A DNA stretch of 64,000 nt from Acidobacteriota bacterium. Its GTDB lineage: Bacteria; Acidobacteriota; Terriglobia; Acidiferrales; UBA7541. The translations under genes were made by a program, and so were the position numbers. Of this stretch, positions 1 to 8,934 are shown one piece after another. Location: the NCBI GenBank assembly GCA_013289855.1, contig JABCZD010000009.1:62001-126000 (forward strand), given 5' to 3'. The notes under the pieces are model-generated. The model did no database searches. It was not told where the DNA came from and saw nothing but the letters and a program-made list of their open reading frames with translations. Numbering within the stretch: the stretch's first letter is position 1; each line of letters begins with the position of its first letter.

Positions 1-2101
1 GTGGCTTCCATCCGCCGCGCACCAAGCTGAGCGCCTCCTGCTTGGCATCGCCCACGAGCCGCGCGCCATTCATGGAGACGCCGTCTTCGCGCCGCAAAAA
101 CCCCAGATCGCGATTTTCTTCTGCGCTGGTTCCGACTTTGGCCATCGCGATGGTCTGGAAAATAGGAACCAGCGCATGAAAGAGGTCCAAATCGTCGCCG
201 CTGCCCGCACGCTCGTTGGCGCGAATCAACATCTCCTTGGTCCCGCCGCCGCCGGGAATCAGCCCCACACCGGCTTCCACCAATCCCATGTACGATTCGG
301 CAGCCGCCTGAATGCGCGCGCCGTGCAACCCAATTTCGCAGCCGCCGCCCAGCGCCATGCCTTGCGGCGCCACCACCACCGGCTTGCGCGCGTATTTGAT
401 GGCCAGATTTACATTCTGAAATTGTTTCACCGCCATGTGCAGGTCGTCCCATTCCTGCTCTTGCGCGCCCACCAGCACCAGCATCAAGTTGGCACCTACG
501 GAAAAATTCACCGCTTGATTGGCGATGACCATGGCGTCAAAATCGGTCTCCAGGCGCTTCAACCCTTTGTGAATCATGCTGATCAAATCCGCGCCGATGG
601 CGTTCATCTTGCCGTGAAACTCGCAGCAGACCACACCATCGCCCAGATCAATCAGGCTCGCGCCAGAATTGCGCTCAACCTCTTTTCCGGCTTCCTTCAG
701 CGACTTCAAAATAATCACGCCGCTGGACTCGGATACGGTTCGCGCCTTTCCGCTAATGTCGAAAACCGTGGTGATGCCATTCTCACTTTCGTAAAACCCT
801 TTTCGTTCGGGCGCCACGCGTTCAATCAACAGCGGCAGCGCGCGTTTTTCCTTTTCGACTTGCACGGCGAATTCCTTCACGCCGAGCGCGTCCATAATCT
901 CAAACGGTCCGAGTTCCCAGCCGAAGCCCCAGCGCATGGCGCGGTCCACTTCCGCGACGCTGTCCGAAATCTCTGGAACGCGCCGCGCAGCGTACAAACA
1001 TGTTTCCGAGAGAGCGCCCCACAGAAATTGTTGCGCCTTGTCGCCTTTCTGTCCTTGCAGAATCGGCCCGACCAGCGCGCGCAGGCGCTCTTTCGTATCT
1101 TCGATTCCCTTCCCGGCCTCCAGCGAAGCGAATTTCGCTTTCTGCTTGGGGCGGTACTCGAGGGTCTTCAAATCCAGCGTCAAAATCTCTCGTGAGCCCT
1201 CTTTGCTCTTTTTATAAAATCCCTGGCCGGTCTTGTCGCCTAGCCAGCCGCGCTTGGCCATCTCTTCCAATAACGCCGGAATTTTGTAACGCTCACGAGA
1301 TTCATCGTTAGGCGCAGTTTCATAAATATTTTTAATCACGTGGGTGAGCACATCCACACCCACCAAATCCGCGGTGCGAAATGTCGCGGACTTCGGCCAG
1401 CCCACCGCCGGTCCGGTACAGGCGTCCACCTCCTCCACGGTCATGTCCAATTCGCCCATCAACTTCAAGGCGTTCAGCATGGAGAATGTTCCGATACGGT
1501 TGGCGATAAAGTTAGGCGTGTCCTTGGCTTCCACGACGCCCTTGCCGAGGCGGCGGTCGCAGAAATCGCGAAGCGTTTCGAGTACATCGCTGGAAGTTTT
1601 CGGTCCGGGAATCAGTTCAACTAATTTCAAGTAGCGCGGCGGATTGAAAAAATGCGTGCCGCACCAATTCTGCTGAAACTCCTCGCGCATGCCTTCGGCA
1701 ATCAAATGCACGGGCAAACCTGAAGTATTGGTGGTGACAATGGCGCCCGGCTTGCGAAACTCCGCCACCCGCGCCAACAACTTGCGCTTGATCTCGAGAT
1801 TTTCCGCCACTACTTCGATGATCCAATCAGCCTCGGCCACACGTTGCAGATCGTCTTCAAAGTTTCCGATGGCTACTTTTTCCGCCAGCGCGCTGGTGAA
1901 AAATGCCGCAGGCTTGGACTTCTTTGCCCCTTCCAGCCCGGCGCGCACGATTTTGTTGCGGTCCGGCGAACCGGCGGGCGCTCCTGGCGGCACCATGTCC
2001 AGCAAAATGCACGGTAACCCCGCATTCGCAAAGTGTGCGGCGATTCGCGCACCCATGGTTCCAGCGCCCAGCACCACCGCTTTTTCGATGCTACGTTTCA
2101 T
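1..2101 (-). CDS. fadN: 3-hydroxyacyl-CoA dehydrogenase / enoyl-CoA hydratase, FadN type (partial, 3' end outside window)
   Basis: This bifunctional beta-oxidation enzyme hydrates enoyl-CoA and oxidises 3-hydroxyacyl-CoA with NAD in the cytoplasm. Reading from an ATG at 2101, the protein opens with a Rossmann NAD site (VVLGAGTMGARIAAHFANAG), followed by the dehydrogenase signature region (TNTSGLPV, then HFFNPP), the C-terminal dehydrogenase domain (NFIANRIG), and finally a crotonase domain (FSVGANL, later GGGCEIGLHG). The order, dehydrogenase first and hydratase last, is that of Bacillus FadN (YusL), not E. coli FadB. About 700 codons are visible and the frame runs open off the left edge, so the C-terminus is missing; the family is usually near 790 residues. 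A divergent patatin-like lipase starts 110 bases away. Homologues of the usual partners FadA and FadE lie at 22998 and 33201. Confidence 0.93.
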   Translation of the reverse strand, partial: MKRSIEKAVVLGAGTMGARIAAHFANAGLPCILLDMVPPGAPAGSPDRNKIVRAGLEGAKKSKPAAFFTSALAEKVAIGNFEDDLQRVAEADWIIEVVAENLEIKRKLLARVAEFRKPGAIVTTNTSGLPVHLIAEGMREEFQQNWCGTHFFNPPRYLKLVELIPGPKTSSDVLETLRDFCDRRLGKGVVEAKDTPNFIANRIGTFSMLNALKLMGELDMTVEEVDACTGPAVGWPKSATFRTADLVGVDVLTHVIKNIYETAPNDESRERYKIPALLEEMAKRGWLGDKTGQGFYKKSKEGSREILTLDLKTLEYRPKQKAKFASLEAGKGIEDTKERLRALVGPILQGQKGDKAQQFLWGALSETCLYAARRVPEISDSVAEVDRAMRWGFGWELGPFEIMDALGVKEFAVQVEKEKRALPLLIERVAPERKGFYESENGITTVFDISGKARTVSESSGVIILKSLKEAGKEVERNSGASLIDLGDGVVCCEFHGKMNAIGADLISMIHKGLKRLETDFDAMVIANQAVNFSVGANLMLVLVGAQEQEWDDLHMAVKQFQNVNLAIKYARKPVVVAPQGMALGGGCEIGLHGARIQAAAESYMGLVEAGVGLIPGGGGTKEMLIRANERAGSGDDLDLFHALVPIFQTIAMAKVGTSAEENRDLGFLRREDGVSMNGARLVGDAKQEALSLVRGGWKP

Positions 2102-2210
2102 AGCCAGCCTTTTTGCTCGGGGATTTGTACCGCAGGACAGGTTACAAAACCGCTATGCCGCGGTCAAACCAACTGACATCCCGCTGCGTTGGCCTTAAAC
2201 TGAATAGTGG

Positions 2211-3149
2211 ATGGCCGACCCCACATCACAACCAGGATGGCTCAGCGTAGCCGCCAATAAACTTCGCGCCTTTGCGTATGGCGGTGAAGATCCCAACGCC
2301 ACGAAACCGCGCGTTGGTCTTGCGCTGTCTGGCGGGTTTGCGCGCGGCATCGCGCATATCGGCGTAATCCGCACCCTGCTTGCTGCCCATATTCCCATCG
2401 ATTTTATCTCCGGCACCAGTGTTGGCGCGCTGATCGGCGCAGTCTACTGCGCGGGCACGCCGCTCGAAGAGATGGAGCGCATTGGACTGCAAACCACGTT
2501 CGCCGATTTCGGACGCTGGACGCCGTCGTGGATTGGCCTGGCCACCAATCAGCGGCTGGAAAAATATCTGGCGCGCTTCACTTCGGCCACCACCTTTGAG
2601 CAGTTGAAAACACCGCTCACTATCGCCACCACGGACCTGAACGCCGGGATCACCGTGTATTTCGATCACGGACCGATCGCCCCGCCGTTGCGCGCTTCGT
2701 GCTCCTACCCCGGGCTATTCGTGCCCATTCAGTTCGACCATCGCACGCTGGTCGACGGTTTTCTTACGTCTCCTGTGCCTGTCGAAGGGTGCTTTCTGCA
2801 AGGCGCGGAGATCGTGATCGCCGTGCATCTGGATCCGGGAAATCTGGAACAGCCGCGCACTTTCACAGATGTGCTGAGCCGCTCGTTCAATATCATCCAA
2901 CAGCATGCCGACGTAACCTGGCGGCAACAAGCGGACGTAATTATCGAACCTGACGTGCAGCCTTTTGTTTGGGACGATTTTTCAAAAACTCCGCAGCTGG
3001 TGGCAGCCGGGGAAGCCGCGACGCTGGAGGCCATTCCGCAAATTCGCGCCGCGCTGGCGGGACACGCGCACAAACCGGCGAACCAGGCGCTGAACGATGG
3101 GCTGATTACGGCAAGTGACCAGTCCGACAACAAATCTCACCGCAAATAG
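2211..3149 (+). CDS. Patatin-like phospholipase family protein
   Basis: This is a Ser-Asp dyad acyl hydrolase of the patatin/RssA type, probably acting on membrane phospholipids or acyl esters. The glycine-rich oxyanion loop (LSGGFARGIAHIG) is followed by the nucleophile elbow GTSVG with Ser70, and the catalytic Asp sits in VDGFL (Asp182). It is 312 residues, normal for stand-alone bacterial patatins. I see no signal peptide or membrane segment, so it is likely cytoplasmic or peripherally attached. The ATG at 2211 has little Shine-Dalgarno sequence before it. It diverges from the FadN-type gene, and a shared role in fatty-acid turnover is plausible but is inference. Confidence 0.9.
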   Translation: MADPTSQPGWLSVAANKLRAFAYGGEDPNATKPRVGLALSGGFARGIAHIGVIRTLLAAHIPIDFISGTSVGALIGAVYCAGTPLEEMERIGLQTTFADFGRWTPSWIGLATNQRLEKYLARFTSATTFEQLKTPLTIATTDLNAGITVYFDHGPIAPPLRASCSYPGLFVPIQFDHRTLVDGFLTSPVPVEGCFLQGAEIVIAVHLDPGNLEQPRTFTDVLSRSFNIIQQHADVTWRQQADVIIEPDVQPFVWDDFSKTPQLVAAGEAATLEAIPQIRAALAGHAHKPANQALNDGLITASDQSDNKSHRK

Positions 3150-3187
3150 AATGTGGAAATTGTGGTGGCGCGCAAAACGCTACGCAA

Positions 3188-3448
3188 TTACTCCAGGGTT
3201 ACATTGACATGCACCGGCTGCCCTTCGCCCTTGCCCCGCTGCGTCAGCCAAGCTCCCAAGCCTTCCGCAAAGCGCTCCGGGGTCAAGCGAAAGCTGGCCT
3301 CCACGCGACCGTCCGCGGTCGGCAGCGTGTCATCAAAATCCGCACTGTTGGTAAAGTTGCGCATGCAAAAAGAGTCCAACCATTCCAAGGGGCAAGCCTT
3401 GCGTTCTCCGCGAATTTCCAGTTCAACCTTGAATTTCTGGGCGTACAT
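3188..3448 (-). CDS. Small hypothetical protein
   Basis: An 86-residue soluble protein that I do not recognise. The start chosen is the ATG at 3448, preceded by a GGAG-like ribosome site about 7 bases upstream; an in-frame start at 3484 is possible but has no such site. The sequence begins MYAQKFKVELEIRGERKACP, contains two cysteines, and has no signal peptide or membrane segment. It lies 66 bases downstream of the methyltransferase gene on the same strand and may be read with it. Its ending (GQPVHVNVTLE) has alternating hydrophobic residues typical of a beta strand. No function is proposed. Confidence 0.55.
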   Translation of the reverse strand: MYAQKFKVELEIRGERKACPLEWLDSFCMRNFTNSADFDDTLPTADGRVEASFRLTPERFAEGLGAWLTQRGKGEGQPVHVNVTLE

Positions 3449-3514
3449 GGCATCTCCGAGGCCGTCGCAAGAAACCGGCGACATCTACCGGCGCGCGTTG
3501 GTGTCCTAGGCATT

Positions 3515-4255
3515 TTATCGCCGCGAATTTATCTCATCTATGCGGACCGCCACCTGCGTGGCGATGCGAATGAATCCGATATAGGTAAATTTGATTCCGC
3601 GTTCTTCGACAAATTCAAGCCAGGCTTTGTATTCGTGCAGCAGCCAGTCCGAATAGTTATAAAACTCATCAAACACAATTACCGTGCCCACGCGAAAGCG
3701 ATCACCGAGATAAGCGAAAATTTCCTTGGTGGAGCTATACAAATCGCAATCGACGTGAACAAACGCGACCGCGTCAGTGTGATTCTCGGAGATAAATTTC
3801 GGAAGGGTCTCGGAATAAAAGCCCTTGATCAGCGAAACGTTTTTTCTAACCTGGGGCAGCTTGCCGCCTACGTTGAAGGCGCCGCGCTTCGATTCGATGT
3901 CCCACATTTCCGGCAACCCTTCAAAGGAGTCAAACCCCAGAAATTTGCGCTCGGGCGCCAATTTCGCCAGGGTATTGATGGTGTCGCCTTTGTAGACGCC
4001 GAACTCCATATTCAATCCGCCTGCCACGCGCTTCGATTCTTCCAGGCAAGCGGCAAATAGATCGCGTCGTGACTTGTAGATCGCGGCATTCCGCAAATAT
4101 GTTAATTCAAAATCCGACGAGGTAATGGCGGCGCGGACGGACGGCACCAAATCCGTGCCACGCAGCACAATTTCCAAACTTTTCTCGATGTATCGCCTGG
4201 CCAGCCTGGCGAAAAATTCGTTCACGCTGGCGGATAACTCCCGCGCCCAAATCAC
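3515..4255 (-). CDS. TylF/MycF-like class I SAM-dependent methyltransferase
   Basis: A 246-residue methyltransferase of the macrocin O-methyltransferase (TylF) family, which methylates sugar or small-molecule hydroxyls using S-adenosylmethionine. The SAM-binding motif is NMEFGVYKGDTI, then FLGFDSFEGLP; the metal-site region reads VHVDCDLYSST, and VIVFDEFYNY follows. These are the hallmark blocks of the family. There is no signal peptide. The GTG start at 4255 has only a weak AAGGAC-like site upstream. No biosynthetic cluster surrounds it, so the substrate is unknown; members of this family in non-producers often modify cell-surface glycans. Confidence 0.85.
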   Translation of the reverse strand: MIWARELSASVNEFFARLARRYIEKSLEIVLRGTDLVPSVRAAITSSDFELTYLRNAAIYKSRRDLFAACLEESKRVAGGLNMEFGVYKGDTINTLAKLAPERKFLGFDSFEGLPEMWDIESKRGAFNVGGKLPQVRKNVSLIKGFYSETLPKFISENHTDAVAFVHVDCDLYSSTKEIFAYLGDRFRVGTVIVFDEFYNYSDWLLHEYKAWLEFVEERGIKFTYIGFIRIATQVAVRIDEINSRR

Positions 4256-4406
4256 GATGTCTTTACCCGTCCTTTTGCGCGAAGCTCTTTACTCATAGCT
4301 GTTAAGACGCAATTCTTCACCTACTGGCGCGCCGCCACGGTGTGCCAGAAAGTTGCGGTCAGAGTGTACCTCAAGCGGGAAGGCGGGCAGTAATCCGCAC
4401 GCTTAA

Positions 4407-5336
4407 TTAATTTGACGGTTCGGGAGCAAAACGGCGATTCTGCAAGTGAAACTTTGCTAGTAACGAATGCGGCCCACTGGGGAGGAATTCAAACGCTATG
4501 TTCTGGCCCGCGTACACCAGCAAACTGTAGTTGGCCTGGCGGAAGGCATCCATCGAATCATAGCGCTGGGGATACCATGCATGCACAGCGACCATTTCTC
4601 CGACATAGGGCGCGACCAGCGCGGGCACGGAAAATTCGCGGTGACCATCCGCGCCACGCCTGGCCGTGAGAGTGGAAATCGCGGCATGCTTCAACCTGGG
4701 GAAAAATCCCGAACATTCGCAGCGATAATACAGCGTATCTTCACGTAACAAGTCGGCGAGTCCGTAGCGCGTTGAAGTGGTGATCGCACTAATTCCATAG
4801 TTCGAGCCCCAGCGCCGACCGAAACCGGTCATCCCCTGATCCCAATCGCGCGGCGAATTGCGCGCCTGGTTGATGCCGGCTAGCAGCCCCGAAGCAACGA
4901 TCGGATACGGTCCAAAGGCGTCAAACAGATAGTTCACCAATTTTACTTTATGCGTCGGCCGCGTGTAGCCGGCCACGGGCTTGGCCTGCGACGAAGTAGC
5001 CTTCGCCTGCGGCGCATTCGGAAGCGCCGCATCTGCCGTCGTGGACTTACTGTCCGCGCCGCTCTTGGAAGCGCCCGCAACGGAAACATCGCTTGCGTCG
5101 CCAACCGTGAGAGTCGCAGCGCTGTTGTGCGCGGGGGCCACGGCGGCGCTCGCGTCCAGGGGCGCGTTGTCGATGCTGGTCACCGTCTGCGCATCCGCAG
5201 CTCCGGTAATGGCCAGCGCCAGCAGAACTGCAGTCGTCAATCCTCTTGCTATCATTCCGAGAGCTCCGGTGATGTGTTTAGCCGCTGCACGACAGTGATT
5301 TATCATCATCGTTTCGTTGCGTTTGTAGATTATCAC
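4407..5336 (-). CDS. Secreted or outer-membrane-associated hypothetical protein
   Basis: A protein of about 300 residues with a hydrophobic N-terminal segment (MIARGLTTAVLLALAITG) ending in AADA, consistent with a signal peptide. A low-complexity Ala/Ser/Thr linker follows to about residue 110, then a conserved-looking C-terminal half (LVNYLFDAFGPYPIVASGLL, WDQGMTGFGRRWG, TLYYRCECSGFFPRLKHA). Similar proteins are common in Acidobacteria but I know of no assigned function. The start is uncertain: ATG codons at 5336, 5309, 5306 and 5255 are all in frame. It precedes the methyltransferase gene on the same strand, 151 bases away. Confidence 0.75.
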   Translation of the reverse strand: MIIYKRNETMMINHCRAAAKHITGALGMIARGLTTAVLLALAITGAADAQTVTSIDNAPLDASAAVAPAHNSAATLTVGDASDVSVAGASKSGADSKSTTADAALPNAPQAKATSSQAKPVAGYTRPTHKVKLVNYLFDAFGPYPIVASGLLAGINQARNSPRDWDQGMTGFGRRWGSNYGISAITTSTRYGLADLLREDTLYYRCECSGFFPRLKHAAISTLTARRGADGHREFSVPALVAPYVGEMVAVHAWYPQRYDSMDAFRQANYSLLVYAGQNIAFEFLPSGPHSLLAKFHLQNRRFAPEPSN

Positions 5337-5487
5337 ATCGATAGAAATACCCTTCTCCAGTTATTGCTGTAGGCGTGCTGCCACAATTCTTGGCACCTAT
5401 TATGAAGATGCTTCCGGGGGTGCTCCAAGCGAAATGTATTTTTCAAATAGCGACCAACGGTTTTTCACTTCAAACATCTGGCGCCTA

Positions 5488-5502
5488 TGGCACCGGGTGC
5501 CA
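5488..5502. promoter_or_regulatory. 15-nt perfect palindrome upstream of the metallo-beta-lactamase gene
   Basis: TGGCACC-G-GGTGCCA is a perfect 7-bp dyad with a single central base, 93 bases before the chosen start of the hydrolase gene. It could be an operator, but no regulator is next to it and nothing else supports the reading. Confidence 0.25.
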
Positions 5503-5594
5503 ATGCTGCGGCGACGTTGACACGAGCGTACGATGCGGAAATCCGATACAATTTTGAGTTCGCGCCTGTACGCCGGCGCCCCCAACAGACATCA

Positions 5595-6515
5595 ATGAAC
5601 TCCATCCATATCCTTGACACGAACTGGAACGGCCGTGCGAAGTCCGTCGCGGCCGCCCTGCTCACTTCTCAAGGTCACCGTTGCCTGATCGATCCGGGGC
5701 CGGCTTCAACGCTGGATACTTTACGCCAGGAACTTCAGCGACATGGTCTGACGGTTGCTAATCTGGACGCCATTCTGTTGACGCACATTCACCTGGATCA
5801 CGCCGGGGGCACGGGCGCACTGGTGCGCGAGAATCCCCTGCTCAAGGTTTACGTTCACAGCCGCGGCGCCACGCACATGCAGGATCCATCGAAATTATTG
5901 GCCAGCGCGACGCGACTATGGGGCAGCGAGTTGCCGCGCTTGTACGGGGAAACATTACCGGTGCCAGCGGAAAATCTTCGGATCCTGGAAGGCGGAGAAA
6001 CTCTTGCGCTGGGCGCGCGCAAGCTGGAGGTGGTGTACACGCCGGGACATGCTTCGCACCACGTAAGCTATTTTGATCACGAAGAAGGCACGGCCTTCGT
6101 GGGCGATACCGCCGGGATTCGCATCGATAACGGGCCGTACATTTTGCCGGCCACGCCGCCGCCGGACATCAATCTGGAGCTTTGGGACGCGTCGTTTGAC
6201 GCGATCCTGGAGCGGCGCCCGGCGCGTTTATTCGTGACGCACTTTGGCTATGCGCAAAATCCCTCCGCGCACATCGCGCAGTTTCGCGAGACGTTGCATC
6301 GCTGGTCGGAAATTGCCGCGCATAACTTGCGACAGCGCCCGAACGAAATCGCCGCGAGTGAGGGCTTTGTGAAGACGGTGCGCGCGGAGCTGGTCAGCGC
6401 TGTCCCCGAAGGCATGGCCGATCCTTACGCTTTCACGGCTGGCATGGACCTTTCGTTTTTGGGCTTGGCGCGGTACTTGCGCAAACGCGAGGCTGCGCCC
6501 GCGTCGCATCCGTGA
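5595..6515 (+). CDS. Metallo-beta-lactamase fold hydrolase
   Basis: A 306-residue zinc hydrolase of the MBL superfamily. The start chosen is the ATG at 5595, where the fold's first strand begins (MNSIHILDTNW); upstream in-frame sequence is not protein-like. The metal motif is THIHLDHAGG (His64, His66, Asp68, His69), followed by YTPGHASHH for the next ligand, GDTAG for the bridging aspartate, and a late THFGY histidine, so the dinuclear site looks complete. No signal peptide is seen, so it is probably cytoplasmic. The substrate cannot be told from sequence; candidates are glyoxalase II-like thioesters or lactones. It converges with the arginase-family gene, whose end is 36 bases away. Confidence 0.9.
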   Translation: MNSIHILDTNWNGRAKSVAAALLTSQGHRCLIDPGPASTLDTLRQELQRHGLTVANLDAILLTHIHLDHAGGTGALVRENPLLKVYVHSRGATHMQDPSKLLASATRLWGSELPRLYGETLPVPAENLRILEGGETLALGARKLEVVYTPGHASHHVSYFDHEEGTAFVGDTAGIRIDNGPYILPATPPPDINLELWDASFDAILERRPARLFVTHFGYAQNPSAHIAQFRETLHRWSEIAAHNLRQRPNEIAASEGFVKTVRAELVSAVPEGMADPYAFTAGMDLSFLGLARYLRKREAAPASHP

Positions 6516-6550
6516 AACCTCGCAAGAAAATAACTCTGGTTTTCTCTGGA

Positions 6551-7729
6551 TTAGGAAGACGACTGAGACGAAGAAACTTCCGGGGAATCTGCGTCCGCAT
6601 CGGACGGCTCGACGGACGCTTCAACCGGTACTTCGGCCGGTACCTCGGCGGATGCCTCAGGCACACCGGGCGTCTGCGACGCTTCCGGTTCGGGGGCTGG
6701 ATCGGCAACAGGGGCCTCGGAGGATTCCTTCGCGGCCGGCTCTTCCGCCGTTACGGTTGCAGGCACGGGAGTTTTCTCTGGAACTGTCTCGGGAGTTGGC
6801 GGCGCATCTTCCGCGGCAATCCGCGCGGACAAAACATCCACCAACAGGTCTACCAATTTCTTTGCGCCACTGCCGTCAGGATCTTTGTCGGGGTTGTATT
6901 GTGCAATGTCCAGCGCGAGCAGGTTCTTGTGCTTAACAATTTCCTGCAAGATGGCGCGAGCGTCGCTGAAGGGCAGCCCTCCGTTGCCAGGAACGTTTAC
7001 ACTCGGCAACTCGGAGGCGTCGAGCACATCGGTGTCGAGATGGACGACGAATTCGCGCGTATCCGCATGCAGCTGGGTCAGCGCGTTCTGCGCGGACTTG
7101 TTCGCGCCCTTCAAGGCTATGTCCGCCAAGTAAATATGGCGCATGGGCGAACGCGTCAGAAATTCCTGTTCCGGCGGGTCGAGGCGTTCGAGGCCAAAAA
7201 GCAACACGTCCGGCTCGCGTACCAACGCTCCATCGCCCCAGAAGCGCGTCAATTCCGGCGCACCCTTGCCGATGATGTTGGCAACGACCATGCCATCGAT
7301 GCGGCCAGAGGGCGTAGTGGCAGGAGTATTCAGATCGGCGTCGCGATCGAACCAAAACAGGCTGATATTTCTGTAATAGCGCCGCGCGCCGGTCAGTAAT
7401 CCAATTACTTGCGAACAGTCGCCGCCCAGCACGAGCACCAGTGCGCCGCTCTTGATGGCCACCTCAGCGCGCAATTTCAAGTCGTTCAGGCTGGCGACAA
7501 TCGCAGGGAGGTTGCGCGCGCGGCGATGCTCTTCATCGTCGGCAAACAGCCGCGTGGCGCAATCGCCGTGGTCAATTACTTCGAAGCCGGCGCTTTGCAG
7601 TTTTTCCACCAGCCCGGCAGCGCGCAAAGCCGCGGGAGCTTTTTCGCTGCCGGCGAGAAACGCCGCAGCGCTGGAGGGCGCCCCAATCAAGGCAATCTTC
7701 TTCGGATGACGGGCGATTTTGACCGCCAA
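6551..7729 (-). CDS. Arginase/agmatinase superfamily protein with altered metal ligands and acidic Pro-rich tail
   Basis: A 392-residue ureohydrolase-fold protein. The TTG start at 7729 is supported by AAGGAG 6 to 7 bases upstream. Core motifs are present but modified: GGDCS at 102-106 where arginases have GGDHS; FDRDADLNTP around 127-136 where they have DAHxDxN, so the His ligand is Asp130; and HLDTDVLDAS at 230-239, which keeps the paired aspartates. Residues from about 307 to the end are a disordered tail rich in Pro, Glu, Ala and Val, ending in a serine run. Enzymes of this fold hydrolyse arginine, agmatine or formiminoglutamate, but the substrate here is unknown and the changed ligands leave activity in doubt. 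IspH lies upstream on the same strand. Confidence 0.85.
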   Translation of the reverse strand: MAVKIARHPKKIALIGAPSSAAAFLAGSEKAPAALRAAGLVEKLQSAGFEVIDHGDCATRLFADDEEHRRARNLPAIVASLNDLKLRAEVAIKSGALVLVLGGDCSQVIGLLTGARRYYRNISLFWFDRDADLNTPATTPSGRIDGMVVANIIGKGAPELTRFWGDGALVREPDVLLFGLERLDPPEQEFLTRSPMRHIYLADIALKGANKSAQNALTQLHADTREFVVHLDTDVLDASELPSVNVPGNGGLPFSDARAILQEIVKHKNLLALDIAQYNPDKDPDGSGAKKLVDLLVDVLSARIAAEDAPPTPETVPEKTPVPATVTAEEPAAKESSEAPVADPAPEPEASQTPGVPEASAEVPAEVPVEASVEPSDADADSPEVSSSQSSS

Positions 7730-7836
7730 TAGAGCGCTCCTTAATTTTTCGTTTCTAAGCCACTGCCGAGACTAGCTTCCCGCGGCGTTAGCGCCGCAGT
7801 TTGTCCGGCAGCCCCCTGAGCCTATAAAGCCAAAAA

Positions 7837-8808
7837 CTAGCGGCGTGGCGCGGGCGCAATCGTCGCCAGCTCCGCGGGCAACGTAAAACGCACATCCTCG
7901 CGAATCAAGTCCAGGTCGCGCTGGTCCGTGTACCCAAGGGCCGCAAGGCGTTGGCTTACTTGTTCCACCAACACTTCCGGAGCGGAAGCTCCGGCGGTCA
8001 AACCCACGCGCGAAACACCCTCCAGCCAACTGGCATCAACATCGGTAGCCGAATCAATCAGTTTCGACTTCACGCCGCGGCGTTTGGCAACTTCCACCAG
8101 ACGGTTGGAATTGGAACTATTCTGCGAGCCCACCACCAGAATCAAATCGACATCTTGCGCCACTTGCTCGACAGCTTCTTGGCGATTCTGCGTGGCATAG
8201 CAAATGTCGTCGCTCTTGGGGCCCACGATAAGGGGAAACTTCTGCCGCAGGCGCGCTACGATTTCTTGAGTGTCGTAAAGACTTAAGGTCGTTTGCGTGA
8301 GGAACGCCAGTCGATCGGGCTGGTCCACTTCCAGGGCGTCCACCGCGGCGATGGAGTCGACCACGATGGTGCGGTCAGGCGCTTCACCAGAAGTACCAAC
8401 AATCTCCTGGTGATCCTTGTGCCCGATAAGGATGATGGTGCGACCTTCGCGGGCAAATTTCAGGGCTTCCAGATGTACCTTTGTGACCAACGGGCAGGTG
8501 GCATCGATCACCCGCAGGGAACGCTGCTTGGCTTCATCGCGCACCGTGGGGGGCACGCCGTGAGCGCTAAACACCAGCACCGCGCCGTGCGGTACATCGT
8601 CGATAGACTCGACAAAAATCGCCCCGCGCCGCCGCAATTGCTCCACAACATACGTGTTATGAACGATTTCGTGATGCACGTAAACCGGAGCGCCGTATGC
8701 TTCCAGCGCCAATTCCACAATATCCACGGCGCGTACCACGCCGGCACAGAAGCCGCGCGGCCGCACTCTCAGCAAGACCTTTTCATTAGTCGCAGTCGCC
8801 ATCTTCAT
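7837..8808 (-). CDS. ispH: 4-hydroxy-3-methylbut-2-enyl diphosphate reductase
   Basis: IspH (LytB) is the last enzyme of the methylerythritol phosphate pathway. It reduces HMBPP to isopentenyl and dimethylallyl diphosphate through a [4Fe-4S] cluster. The three cluster cysteines sit in GFCAGV, ATCPLVTKVH and DICYATQNRQ. Substrate-binding histidines are seen in YVHHEIVHN, SAHGV and GHKDHQEIVGTSGE, and the C-terminal TAGASAPE motif is present. The length, 323 residues, is normal. ATG at 8808 and ATG at 8802 are both possible starts. It runs in the same direction as the arginase-family gene, with a 107-base gap. Confidence 0.97.
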   Translation of the reverse strand: MKMATATNEKVLLRVRPRGFCAGVVRAVDIVELALEAYGAPVYVHHEIVHNTYVVEQLRRRGAIFVESIDDVPHGAVLVFSAHGVPPTVRDEAKQRSLRVIDATCPLVTKVHLEALKFAREGRTIILIGHKDHQEIVGTSGEAPDRTIVVDSIAAVDALEVDQPDRLAFLTQTTLSLYDTQEIVARLRQKFPLIVGPKSDDICYATQNRQEAVEQVAQDVDLILVVGSQNSSNSNRLVEVAKRRGVKSKLIDSATDVDASWLEGVSRVGLTAGASAPEVLVEQVSQRLAALGYTDQRDLDLIREDVRFTLPAELATIAPAPRR

Positions 8809-8934
8809 CCTATGTTGCTGAATTCACACCACTCTATCATACCCTACGCCGCGCCGTAGCCGCGCGACGTTTCGCGTTGGAAACAAGCTGGCCGAAAAAC
8901 CGGGAGGCCACGACTGACGTGCGATAAACTTGGG

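Noticed and set aside
176..1195. Long plus-strand open frame opposite the FadN-type gene
   Set aside because: It is the antisense of a clear beta-oxidation gene; its composition (His/Arg/Gln-rich) is a shadow pattern.
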